The notes under the pieces are model-generated. The model had not been told where the DNA came from and made no database searches. It saw only the letters and a program-made list of their open reading frames with translations. Both the position numbers and the translations under genes were made by a program. This document shows positions 16,245 through 23,750 of a stretch of 46,303 nt of DNA, piece after piece; the stretch's first letter is position 1, and the number at the start of each line of letters is the position of its first letter. This DNA comes from an uncultured Lachnospiraceae bacterium (lineage in GTDB: Bacteria > Bacillota > Clostridia > Lachnospirales > Lachnospiraceae): positions 1-46,303 of the forward strand of contig CAJUNN010000021.1 in NCBI GenBank assembly GCA_910587955.1, read 5' to 3'.

Positions 16245-17834
16245 TTAAGATTTTCCAAATTCCGAAAGCTCAAGACCGGGATTTCGCTCCAGCGTCATTC
16301 CCACGCTCCAGGCATTGGCCCAGATAAGCAGAGGCCGCCCTTTCAGGTCCTTGATCTTCTTCATATCGGAAGTACCCACCAGTTTCCCCATGTCAATCTC
16401 CTCGTTCTCAATCCAGCGGATATGCTCATAGGGCAGCGGCTCCAGCTTAATGTCTACATTGTACTCATTCTCCAGGCGGTATTTCAGCACGTCAAACTGG
16501 AGTACGCCTACCACACCTACAATAATTTCTTCCATACCGGTGTTGAACTCCTGAAAAATTTGGATGGCGCCCTCCTGGGCAATCTGCTCGATCCCCTTCA
16601 CAAACTGCTTGCGCTTCATGGTATCCATCTGGCGCACCCTGGCAAAATGCTCCGGCGCAAACGTTGGGATTCCCTCATAACGAATTTTCTTTCCCGGCAT
16701 GCAGATGGTATCCCCGATGGAGAAAATGCCCGGGTCAAACACCCCGATGATATCCCCCGCATACGCCTCTTCCACTATCTTGCGATCCTGGGCCATCATC
16801 TGCTGAGGCTGGGAAAGCCGCATCTTTTTATTTCCCTGCACATGGGTTACTTCCATGCCGGCCGTAAATCTTCCGGAGCAAATCCGCATAAAAGCAATCC
16901 GGTCCCGATGGGCCTTGTTCATATTGGCCTGGATCTTAAACACAAAAGCAGAAAATTCCTCCTTCATGGGATCGATGACACCGCTTTCTGCCTTCCGGGG
17001 AAGGGGAGAAGTGGTCATCTTCAGAAAATGCTGCAGAAATGTCTCCACACCGAAATTGGTCAGGGCAGACCCGAAAAACACGGGAGACAGTTTCCCCCGG
17101 CTCACCTCTTCCTGGTCAAACTCCGCACTGGCACCGTCCAGAAGCTCAATATCCTCCAGAAGCTTTTCTCTCTGGCCGGGAACAAGGATTTCCTCCAGCT
17201 CCGGATCCTCCAGGGCAATCTCCCGCTCTTCCCCTTCCTTGGTTCCCTTCTCCGTATCCGAGAACAGAAGGACCTTTCTGGTATTCCGGTCAAAGACGCC
17301 CTTAAACTCCTTCCCGGAACCGATGGGCCAGTTCACCGGGCAGGTAGCAATGCCCAGCTCGTTTTCAATATCGTCCAGAAGCTCAAAAATATCCATGGCT
17401 TCCCGATCCATCTTATTGATAAAAGTAAAAATGGGGATCTGCCGCATGGCGCACACCTTAAAGAGCTTGCGGGTCTGGGCCTCCACGCCCTTCGAACCGT
17501 CAATAACCATTACGGCGGAATCCGCCGCCATCAGCGTCCGGTAAGTATCCTCGGAGAAATCCTGATGCCCCGGTGTATCCAGAATATTGATGCAGTAATT
17601 GCTGTACTGAAACTGCAGCACGGAGGAGGTAACGGAAATTCCCCTCTCCTTCTCAATCTCCATCCAGTCAGAGACGGCATGCCGGGCCGTCGCCTTTCCC
17701 TTCACGGAGCCCGCCTGGTTGATGGCACCCCCGTAGAGCAGGAATTTTTCCGTCAGGGTGGTTTTGCCCGCGTCCGGGTGGGATATGATTGCAAAGGTTC
17801 TTCTTTTTTCGATCTCTTTCACGTAATCTGCCAT
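16245..17834 (-). CDS. prfC: Peptide chain release factor 3
   Basis: A 529-residue translational GTPase of the RF3 class. G1 is SHPDAGKTTLTEK (near residue 21), G2 region ERGISVTSS, G3 DTPGHQDFSEDTY, and G4 NKMD, followed by domain II (FKIQANMNKAHRDRIAFMRICSG) and domain III (HIRWI). The DFSEDTYRTL text after G3 separates RF3 from EF-G. It recycles RF1/RF2 from the ribosome after termination. ATG 17834 is chosen because AGAGG lies 6 bases upstream; an upstream in-frame ATG at 17873 lacks such a site. It is monocistronic, with no clear terminator before the phosphorelay operon promoter. Confidence 0.94.
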   Translation of the reverse strand: MADYVKEIEKRRTFAIISHPDAGKTTLTEKFLLYGGAINQAGSVKGKATARHAVSDWMEIEKERGISVTSSVLQFQYSNYCINILDTPGHQDFSEDTYRTLMAADSAVMVIDGSKGVEAQTRKLFKVCAMRQIPIFTFINKMDREAMDIFELLDDIENELGIATCPVNWPIGSGKEFKGVFDRNTRKVLLFSDTEKGTKEGEEREIALEDPELEEILVPGQREKLLEDIELLDGASAEFDQEEVSRGKLSPVFFGSALTNFGVETFLQHFLKMTTSPLPRKAESGVIDPMKEEFSAFVFKIQANMNKAHRDRIAFMRICSGRFTAGMEVTHVQGNKKMRLSQPQQMMAQDRKIVEEAYAGDIIGVFDPGIFSIGDTICMPGKKIRYEGIPTFAPEHFARVRQMDTMKRKQFVKGIEQIAQEGAIQIFQEFNTGMEEIIVGVVGVLQFDVLKYRLENEYNVDIKLEPLPYEHIRWIENEEIDMGKLVGTSDMKKIKDLKGRPLLIWANAWSVGMTLERNPGLELSEFGKS

Positions 17835-17926
17835 GGCTGCCTCTCTGTTCCAACTTCCTTTGTTTTTTCGCAACTATTATTAGTATACACATTTTTCCTG
17901 TATTTGCAAGGCGCAAGTAGATCCTC

Positions 17927-17976
17927 AAAAAAACTGCATCTATTCCGGATCCGAGCGCCGGAATGGATGCAGTTTT
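17927..17976 (-). terminator. Terminator downstream of the PHP gene
   Basis: On the minus strand AAAACTGCATCCATTCCGG pairs with CCGGAATAGATGCAGTTTT across a short loop and runs into seven T residues. It ends the minus-strand PHP transcript and separates it from prfC. Confidence 0.85.
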
Positions 17977-17989
17977 CGTAAAACAGGGA

Positions 17990-18931
17990 TCACACATAGC
18001 TCCCCAGCTTTTCTATCTCCTGCCTGTTAATTTCTGCCTGGAAATGGCCGCCTTCCATAATCTCCTCCCTGATCTGTTCCTCCGGCAGGGTGCACCCGTG
18101 TCCTCCCAAATGCACCGCAGGCTTCGTTTTTCCGTGGAAATCGCTGCCGCAGGTGACAAACAGCCCCTCCCGGCCGGCTCTCTCTAAAAAGCCCGCCGCC
18201 TGTCCGGGATCGTGGTAGCTGCTGAAAGCTTCGATTCCGTCCAGGCCCAGCTTGACCATAGGTTCCAGGAGATGCTCTTTTCCCTTCAGATTCATCCCCG
18301 GATGAGCCAATACGGCCAAGCCGCGGGTCTGGTGGATCAGGTCCAGGATTTGTTCAAAAGAAGGAAAACACAGGGGAACATGACAGGGCTTTCCCGGCCC
18401 ATAAAAATCCCAATAAAAATTCAGGCAGGGATTCTCGCTTCTTGCGCCCCCTTCCCGATAGGGAAGAAGCCCGGGGTGTCCGTCATACTCCGGCTTTCCC
18501 AAGAGAACTTCCGCAAACATCTCCCCCGTCCAGACTCCCGGCCAAAGGCTGTCTTCTGCCGCGGCCTCCAGCTCCTCCTCCGTCACGCAGAAGCCCAATT
18601 CCAGGGTTTTGTCCAGCATTTTCCGGGAAGCCTCCCGGCTCTGCCTGTAGAACTGTTCCTCCAGCTCCCGGAACCCTGCATCCCTCTCGTCAATCCCGTA
18701 TCCCAGCATGTGAAGGGCAGTATCTTCAAAGAGACAGTCTATCTCAATTCCCGATAAATACGCAATTCCTCTCTCTTTTGCTGCTTCCCGCGCTTCCGTG
18801 TTCGCCCGCGCGGAATTGTGATCCGTTACCGCCATCAAGGTAACCCCCTGCTCCGCACACATTTTTGCCAGAACTGAAGGGGTAAACTCTGCGTCTGCGC
18901 TATAGCTGCTGTGCATGTGTAGATCGATCAT
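17990..18931 (-). CDS. PHP-domain phosphoesterase (RNase AM / YciV type)
   Basis: The 313-residue protein has the metal-binding motifs of PHP phosphoesterases in order: DLHMHSSYSAD at the N-terminus, AVTDHNS near residue 35, GIEID, a His before MLGYG, VLAHPG near 210 and GSDFHGKTKP near 264. The insertion between the third and fourth motifs matches the TrpH/YciV subgroup, which acts on 3',5'-nucleotide bisphosphates and trims RNA 5' ends. It is a predicted cytosolic, metal-dependent enzyme. AGGAG lies 8 bases before the ATG. The restriction island lies immediately upstream on the same strand, only 58 bases away and without a visible terminator, so restriction gene transcripts may read into it. 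Confidence 0.87.
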   Translation of the reverse strand: MIDLHMHSSYSADAEFTPSVLAKMCAEQGVTLMAVTDHNSARANTEAREAAKERGIAYLSGIEIDCLFEDTALHMLGYGIDERDAGFRELEEQFYRQSREASRKMLDKTLELGFCVTEEELEAAAEDSLWPGVWTGEMFAEVLLGKPEYDGHPGLLPYREGGARSENPCLNFYWDFYGPGKPCHVPLCFPSFEQILDLIHQTRGLAVLAHPGMNLKGKEHLLEPMVKLGLDGIEAFSSYHDPGQAAGFLERAGREGLFVTCGSDFHGKTKPAVHLGGHGCTLPEEQIREEIMEGGHFQAEINRQEIEKLGSYV

Positions 18932-18989
18932 AAGATTAACTCCTATTAAGAAAATATAAAGTAAAAATGGGATTGTTTTATCTCAATAA

Positions 18990-19616
18990 TTACAACAAGT
19001 ACGGCAAAAGATTGTTTTCAAAGAAATCCAATAATGCACCGACATCCTCTGTATCACGCCACATAAAAAAATTACTTTCGTATCCCTGAAACCAATATGC
19101 AATTTCTCTATTTCGGCGCGGATCCCGTGTAATATCACCCGCGATCACCAGCCAAAAAGGTAAAATCTTTTCTGAAAGACGGCTTTTTTCTCTTAAAATG
19201 CGCATTAGCCCAGGCGTGAAATATTTTGCACTTCTTTCGTGCGCATTTCCCCGGCCTGCTGCCGGTTTCGTTGTTTCAATCCAACCATCCTGCCTTTTTA
19301 TTTCACCGAATAAAACTTTCCCGTTGCGTAGATTTCTAATAGCAAAATCCATAGTAATTCCCCACTTATATTTCAAAGAACCGTCTGCATTATACATATT
19401 AACGTTATAAATCGCATCCAAGTCTTCTTGTGGTAATTCATATGTAGAATATATATCCGCAAAATCTTTTGGGTGCTTATCAACTTTAAATTGGCCAGGA
19501 TAAACCGCATCAAGCGCATTCTGCAGGGAATTGTGAAATATATCCTCTGTTTTCAATGCTTTCGCACCACTTAGAGTTTGCCAATTTGCCCGCTTCCTTA
19601 ATTCGTTAGTTGCCAT
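18990..19616 (-). CDS. MunI-like type II restriction endonuclease (predicted CAATTG cutter)
   Basis: This 208-residue protein closely matches, from memory, R.MunI: NWQTLSGAKA near the N-terminus, the catalytic core MDFAIRN...VLFGEIKRQDGW, then AAGRGNAHERS.K.FTPGL, ILPFW, GDITRDPRR.REI and NFFMWR. Predicted catalytic residues are D90, E105 and K107 (PD-ExK type); the usual Pro before the Asp is Met here. The GRGNAHER stretch is the recognition region shared with the EcoRI group. MunI cuts C^AATTG, so that target is predicted. The ATG at 19616 has AAAGGA 8 bases upstream and lies inside the end of the controller gene (19-base overlap), so the two are coupled. Base composition is clearly more AT-rich than the neighbours, which suggests horizontal gain. 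Confidence 0.9.
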   Translation of the reverse strand: MATNELRKRANWQTLSGAKALKTEDIFHNSLQNALDAVYPGQFKVDKHPKDFADIYSTYELPQEDLDAIYNVNMYNADGSLKYKWGITMDFAIRNLRNGKVLFGEIKRQDGWIETTKPAAGRGNAHERSAKYFTPGLMRILREKSRLSEKILPFWLVIAGDITRDPRRNREIAYWFQGYESNFFMWRDTEDVGALLDFFENNLLPYLL

Positions 19617-19843
19617 AACGTTATCCTTTCTATTTTGATCCCTCGGAAAAGATCCTCCAGCGAAATTCCAAGACCGCTTGCAATCTTGTTAATATTTTCC
19701 AGCGAAACATTCCTTTTTCCGCTTTCAATGGAGGCAAGATAAGTTCTATCCATATCTATCTGAAGCGCAAATTTTTCTTGGCTTAAATTGCGAGCTTGCC
19801 GCAGCTCTTTTATTCTATGTCCAAATTTTTCTTTAATGGTCAT
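19598..19843 (-). CDS. Restriction-modification controller (C) protein, XRE family
   Basis: An 81-residue helix-turn-helix protein: FGHRIKELRQARNLSQEKFAL, then DMDRTYLASIESGKRNVSLENI and KIASGLGISLEDLF, the compact fold of type II controller proteins. Such proteins bind paired C-boxes upstream of their own gene to activate and later repress the C-R transcript, which delays endonuclease production until the methyltransferase is made. Here it precedes and overlaps the endonuclease gene, with GAGGT 5 bases before its ATG. Matching boxes lie in the divergent intergenic region. Confidence 0.92.
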   Translation of the reverse strand: MTIKEKFGHRIKELRQARNLSQEKFALQIDMDRTYLASIESGKRNVSLENINKIASGLGISLEDLFRGIKIERITLWQLTN

Positions 19844-19864
19844 TTTTCTACCTCAATATAAAAT

Positions 19865-19893
19865 ATTATTATTTATTGTTGTTTTTATATCAA
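19865..19893 (-). promoter_or_regulatory. Promoter of the controller-endonuclease operon
   Basis: On the minus strand TTGATA (19893-19888) and AATAAT (19870-19865) are 17 bases apart, 22 bases before the controller start. A controller box abuts the -35 on its upstream side, the usual activator position in C-protein systems. Confidence 0.6.
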
Positions 19894-19895
19894 CG

Positions 19896-19910
19896 GACTA
19901 TAAGTAACAA
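19896..19910 (-). promoter_or_regulatory. Controller protein box next to the C gene promoter
   Basis: On the minus strand TTGTTACTTATAGTC, followed by CG, resembles the ACTTATAGTCCG core recalled from the Esp1396I controller operator. The same 15 bases recur with one change at 19937-19951. It lies 2 bases upstream of the C gene -35. Confidence 0.65.
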
Positions 19911-19924
19911 AGGTGGTTTTGCAT

Positions 19925-19951
19925 GGGACTTATATTGACTATGAGTAACAA
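19925..19951 (+). promoter_or_regulatory. Controller protein box over the methyltransferase -35
   Basis: GGGACTTATA followed by TTGACTATGAGTAACAA pairs an ACTTATA half with a near copy of the first box (GACTATGAGTAACAA against GACTATAAGTAACAA). It covers the -35 of the methyltransferase promoter, so bound controller would be expected to repress methyltransferase transcription. Confidence 0.6.
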
Positions 19952-19963
19952 TCATAGTATAAT
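19935..19963 (+). promoter_or_regulatory. Methyltransferase promoter
   Basis: TTGACT (19935-19940) and a perfect TATAAT (19958-19963) are 17 bases apart, 32 bases before the methyltransferase ATG. A strong unassisted promoter fits the need for early methylation. Confidence 0.8.
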
Positions 19964-19995
19964 ATTACCACGGTCCAGAAGGAGGATTTATTATA

Positions 19996-20727
19996 ATGCC
20001 CAGTGAATCAGTTTCCACAATTAGCGGTTACTCCAAATACAACCCTGAAGCACAGCGCAGGAAAAAAATCAATCCGCTGGCTGAAATCTATCCCCATTTA
20101 CCACAAGAAAAATATGATGTAATTTACGCAGATCCCCCGTGGGATTACGGCGGGAAAATGCAGTACGATAAATCAAGCATTAAAACAGAGAATATAGATT
20201 TTGAAAGAAACGTGTTTATCAGTGCGGCAATTTTCAAGTACCCGACATTGAAACTAAAACAGCTTATGGAACTTGATGTTAATTCTATTGCGGCAGAGAA
20301 TTGTATCTTGTTTATGTGGACAACAGGACCTCAGTTTGCAAATTCTATTGAATTAGGACAGGCTTGGGGATTTGAATATAAAACGGTTGCGTTTGTTTGG
20401 GATAAGCAAGTTCACAATCCTGGACGCTATACACTCTCGCAAACAGAATTTGTGTTAGCCTTTAAAAAAGGCAGATTTCCTACACCGAGAGGAGCAAGAA
20501 ATGTAAGACAGTTAGTTTCTGTTCATAGAGGCAAGCATAGCGAAAAACCGGAAATTGTTATTGACAGCATCACAAAAATGTTTCCAACCCAAAAGAAAAT
20601 TGAACTGTTTGCACGAAAAAATTATGTTGGTTGGGACAACTGGGGACTTGAAATCCCCAATCATAAAGTAGAAATTCTTTCACAAGGCGAAACAAAGGAG
20701 CTACAGCATACTATAAAGAATCAATAG
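19996..20727 (+). CDS. DNA adenine methyltransferase of the MunI-like system (MT-A70 type)
   Basis: The 243-residue protein carries the catalytic DPPW motif at residues 46-49 (DVIYADPPWDYGG) and the MT-A70-like order of motifs, with HSEKPEIVIDSITKMF...KIELFAR late in the chain as the SAM-binding part. It is expected to make N6-methyladenine in CAATTG and protect host DNA from the neighbouring endonuclease; the specificity is inferred from its partner. It is divergent from the C-R pair. GGAGG lies 10 bases before the ATG. Codons and base composition are AT-rich as in the rest of the island. The next gene downstream is convergent. Confidence 0.9.
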   Translation: MPSESVSTISGYSKYNPEAQRRKKINPLAEIYPHLPQEKYDVIYADPPWDYGGKMQYDKSSIKTENIDFERNVFISAAIFKYPTLKLKQLMELDVNSIAAENCILFMWTTGPQFANSIELGQAWGFEYKTVAFVWDKQVHNPGRYTLSQTEFVLAFKKGRFPTPRGARNVRQLVSVHRGKHSEKPEIVIDSITKMFPTQKKIELFARKNYVGWDNWGLEIPNHKVEILSQGETKELQHTIKNQ

Positions 20728-20795
20728 ATTGAAAGATATATACCGCTGAAGTGGGGCTGTCCGGTATAAGGGAAACTCCCCTCCAGCCATATGAC

Positions 20796-20834
20796 GCAAA
20801 AAAGCCGCCCTTTTTTCAAGGACAGCTTTTTTGC
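20796..20834 (-). terminator. Terminator of the LytTR operon, facing the methyltransferase
   Basis: On the minus strand GCAAAAAAGCTGTCCTT pairs with AAGGGCGGCTTTTTTGC (two G-T pairs) around a short A-rich loop and ends in six T residues. On the plus strand two pairs become A-C mismatches, so it works best for the minus-strand operon. Confidence 0.75.
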
Positions 20835-20865
20835 AATATGATAGTTTGAATATCTATGCTTACTC

Positions 20866-21825
20866 TCAGTGCCAGATCTCCGCTCGCACAATATCCATCA
20901 AAGCGGTGGTGGGCATTCCCCCTACCGTGTCTCCGAAAATCTGCAGAAGCTTTCCGTCCCGCAGATAATCCACAAGCTGCATTTTGGCCGCGGCCGACGT
21001 ATTCCAGGAGGAGGCGCTCAGGGCCCGCATCTGCCGGGCTATCTGCTGATTGTATGCTTCTTTTACTTTCTGCTCACGCCTGCGCCGGATCTGTCCTTTT
21101 ATCATGAGCTCCATATAGTCCGCATGACGGGCTTTGCGCAGATCCCACCAACTCTCCAAGGTTCCCCCGCCGCTTTGGGAAAAGGTGATGCTGGGCTGCC
21201 CGGACGTACAGGCATTCTCAATGTTCCCGTCCGCTCCGATCACCACTGCCTGGGAAAGTCCCACGGAAGCACCCGGCATAAAAGACTCGTTCCGGGCCAG
21301 ATCAAAGGCGAACCAGGTCTCGATCTTGGCCAGAATCTCATCGGCATAGGCCGGATCTTCCTCCATGCGTTCCTGGACCTTAGGGTGAATCACCACCGCC
21401 TTACTGTTGGGCGGAACCTTTCCCAGAGCCCGCTGCTCCCCGGAACAGCCGTTCTGGGGATTGGTGCCGGAAGGCATCCAGCCCTCCAGCACTTTGGCCG
21501 CCGCATCCCCCTCCTGGTATAAAAGATAGTGGGGATAGTCATTGCGGGTCTTCCACCAGTTTCTTCCGCCGCTTATATCCATCACATGATAGCTAAGTCC
21601 GGGGTATTTGGCTTTCAGCCTCTCCTCCAGGGAAGCTCCTTTAAGCCCCTCCGCTTGGGAAATCTTTCCGTACACGCCGCTGAATCCTGAGGCCGCCTGG
21701 GAAACCATGCCCAGAAAGCTTTGAGACTGCCCGCTAAGCTTAAGACTCTCCTGCTGCTTTACGAGGGCGCTCCAGGCTCCCGTTCCTATGCCGTAACTCT
21801 CCTGAATTGCATTTCCGATATTCAT
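20866..21825 (-). CDS. Uncharacterised protein, possibly DUF6033 family
   Basis: A 319-residue protein with no signal peptide and no membrane segment. It opens with a Gly/Ser/Gln-rich helix-like stretch (SYGIGTGAWSALVKQQESL), then KAKYPGLSYHVMDISGG, PPNSKAVVIHPKVQERM...DEILAKIETWF, a Ser-rich stretch TSGQPSITFSQSGGG and a basic helical end (KGQIRRRREQKVKEAYNQQ). The order of a sequence-start motif, a KYP motif and a central helical pair resembles DUF6033 proteins of Lachnospiraceae as I remember them, but I cannot confirm it. It is the last gene of the LytTR/GHKL operon, 27 bases after the preceding gene; GGGGGA lies 7 bases before the ATG. A terminator follows. Function unknown. Confidence 0.7.
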   Translation of the reverse strand: MNIGNAIQESYGIGTGAWSALVKQQESLKLSGQSQSFLGMVSQAASGFSGVYGKISQAEGLKGASLEERLKAKYPGLSYHVMDISGGRNWWKTRNDYPHYLLYQEGDAAAKVLEGWMPSGTNPQNGCSGEQRALGKVPPNSKAVVIHPKVQERMEEDPAYADEILAKIETWFAFDLARNESFMPGASVGLSQAVVIGADGNIENACTSGQPSITFSQSGGGTLESWWDLRKARHADYMELMIKGQIRRRREQKVKEAYNQQIARQMRALSASSWNTSAAAKMQLVDYLRDGKLLQIFGDTVGGMPTTALMDIVRAEIWH

Positions 21826-21852
21826 GCTCCATTCCCCCTGTCAGAAATCTGC

Positions 21853-22392
21853 CTACATCAGCGACGCAATGGCAAACGCGTCTATTCCCTGTCCCTCTTC
21901 CTGCTCTTCTTGCCCGGATACCTCGTTCAGACGCTGGCGGGCCTTCTGCAGCAGGGATTTCACCTTCGCTACCTCGTTCTCGTCGCACATGCCCTGATCA
22001 AGCCCTGCTTCGCAGTCGGACAGATCCTTGTTCAACAGCTCGATCACCATCTGCACCTGCTCCGGCGTGGAGGCTGCCGCAATCTGCCTGGCACGCTTGC
22101 CCTCGTTAACCGCTACCTTTCCGCTCCGCCTTTCTGAGTCCCCCTGGCCCGCGTCCTGAGGCTTTGAGGCTGTTTCTTCCTTTGCCGCTTCCTCTGCCCG
22201 GGTTTCCTCTTTTTCCTGAATGCTCCTGCGCCCCTCCTCGGAAATTTCGATCTGATCCTGGGAGGGAAGCGCAGTTTCCTTCCCCAGATTGTCCCGGACC
22301 GCCTCTTCTGCCCCGGCCGGACCTGCCTCATAGATTCTTCCCGCAGAAGGAATCCTTCCCCTTCCGCCGGCTGCAATCCGCTCGCTTATCAT
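21853..22392 (-). CDS. Uncharacterised charged protein in the LytTR operon
   Basis: I do not recognise this 179-residue protein. The first ~110 residues are low in complexity and highly charged (EEGRRSIQEKEETRAEEAAKE and similar), so probably disordered. The last ~65 look like a helical hairpin: RQIAAASTPEQVQMVIELLNKDLSDCEAGLDQG, then CDENEVAKVKSLLQKARQRL, with two Cys 11 residues apart. There is no signal peptide or membrane segment. It is a real gene: GGAGG 8 bases before ATG, and the ATG overlaps the kinase stop by 4 bases. Position between a sensor kinase and a DUF6033-like gene suggests the three act together. Confidence 0.75.
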   Translation of the reverse strand: MISERIAAGGRGRIPSAGRIYEAGPAGAEEAVRDNLGKETALPSQDQIEISEEGRRSIQEKEETRAEEAAKEETASKPQDAGQGDSERRSGKVAVNEGKRARQIAAASTPEQVQMVIELLNKDLSDCEAGLDQGMCDENEVAKVKSLLQKARQRLNEVSGQEEQEEGQGIDAFAIASLM

Positions 22393-23750
22393 GTTTTTAT
22401 CCTCCTCTCCTGCAGTAATACCGCCACAGAAAACTCTCCGTTTTCCATTTTCAGCTCCATCTCTCCCATGTACTTTTCAACTTCCCGCCTCACATTAGCC
22501 AGGCCGATGCCGTGCATGGACGCTTCTCCTTCCTTTGTGGTAGCCGGCAGGCCGTCCGCGCCAAAGATCACGGTTCCGGCGGCTGAATTGCGGACCTCCG
22601 CCAGGAAGAAGCTACCCCGCTTTCTCCCCATAAGGGAAATGTACCGTTTTCCCTTCTCCACCTTTTCACAGGCTTCCAGAGCATTTTGCAGCAGATTTCC
22701 TAAAATAATGCCCATATCAAAAGCATCGTACCCGCCGGAATCCGGGTATTGGAACTCCGATCGGAAATCTGCGCCCAGGCTCTCTGCCTGCCGCCTCCTG
22801 TCATTGACCACCACATCCAGAACCGGGTTTCCCGTCCGAATCGTAAAATCAAGAACTCCCATGCTCTCATCAATGCGGGCTATATATTCCTCTATCTCCC
22901 CATAGTTTCCTCTCCGGGCCAGACCGCAGAGATTGGTAAGATGCCCCCGGATCTCATGGCGCATCCGGCGAAACTCCTCATAAAAACGCTCCGTCTCTTC
23001 CATCCGCTCCCGCAGAGCCTGAGCCTTCTGAAATCCGGCAAAGCACACCTCCCGCTCCTGGCGAAGCCTGGCCATTCCCTGCCAGAAGGCTACGGTCAGA
23101 TATGTGCCCAGATAAAAGAGCGCCGCCAAAAGAGGGACCAGAGCCAGAAACGCCGGATGGCGCTCATAAAGCTCCAGATATATTCCGTCCTGTACCTCGA
23201 ACAGCAGAACCGCAGTCATATGCCCGAACAAAATGCCCGCCGAGGGAATGAGAAGCAGATAGCAAAGCTCTCTTCCCCGGACCGCAGGCAGAAGCTTTTG
23301 CATCTGCCGCTTCAAGAAATACAAAAGAACTGCCAGCACTAAGACATGCCCCAATAGAAGGAATGCCACGGACCCGGCGGTGTGCAAATAGACGGCCTCT
23401 GCCTGTTCCTCTGTAAAGGGAAAAAGCTTCTGCACCGAAAAGTACAAGCTCTCCGCCGCCAGTCCGCTGGCAACCCTTACATTGTAAAAAAACACCGTCA
23501 GCAGAAAAACCCGGCGCCTTTCCATTTCCAGAATGCCGGACACTGCCGGCAGGATAACCAGAACCGCCGGTGTGGAAAACCTTCCGCCAAACAGCCAGAA
23601 AAACAAGTACACAGAAAAAACGATAATCCCCGTCTTCCGTCTCTGTCCTTCCGGAAACACCCCGAAAAACCAGGAAAGGCAGGCTCCGTACAAAATCCCG
23701 GCGGCCAGATTGAACAGCCGGAAAAACAGGGTAAATCCCGTCTCACTCAT
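22389..23750 (-). CDS. GHKL-type sensor histidine kinase (AgrC-like)
   Basis: The 453-residue protein has six to seven membrane segments in the first ~220 residues, then a helix with the phospho-acceptor motif RRMRHEIRGHLTN (His after Met-Arg), matching AgrC/CitS-type dimerisation domains, and a GHKL ATPase with NLLQNALEACE and MHGIGLANVRREV. It overlaps the LytTR regulator by 8 bases and the next gene by an ATGA. The membrane layout is that of receptors for peptide or other small extracellular signals. No agrB or agrD homologue is adjacent, so the signal is unknown. Confidence 0.88.
   Translation of the reverse strand: MSETGFTLFFRLFNLAAGILYGACLSWFFGVFPEGQRRKTGIIVFSVYLFFWLFGGRFSTPAVLVILPAVSGILEMERRRVFLLTVFFYNVRVASGLAAESLYFSVQKLFPFTEEQAEAVYLHTAGSVAFLLLGHVLVLAVLLYFLKRQMQKLLPAVRGRELCYLLLIPSAGILFGHMTAVLLFEVQDGIYLELYERHPAFLALVPLLAALFYLGTYLTVAFWQGMARLRQEREVCFAGFQKAQALRERMEETERFYEEFRRMRHEIRGHLTNLCGLARRGNYGEIEEYIARIDESMGVLDFTIRTGNPVLDVVVNDRRRQAESLGADFRSEFQYPDSGGYDAFDMGIILGNLLQNALEACEKVEKGKRYISLMGRKRGSFFLAEVRNSAAGTVIFGADGLPATTKEGEASMHGIGLANVRREVEKYMGEMELKMENGEFSVAVLLQERRIKT

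Noticed and set aside
16422..17981. 519-codon open frame opposite prfC on the plus strand
   Set aside because: It lies antisense to a clearly conserved gene, has no ribosome site and encodes His/Leu/Pro-rich text with no family features.
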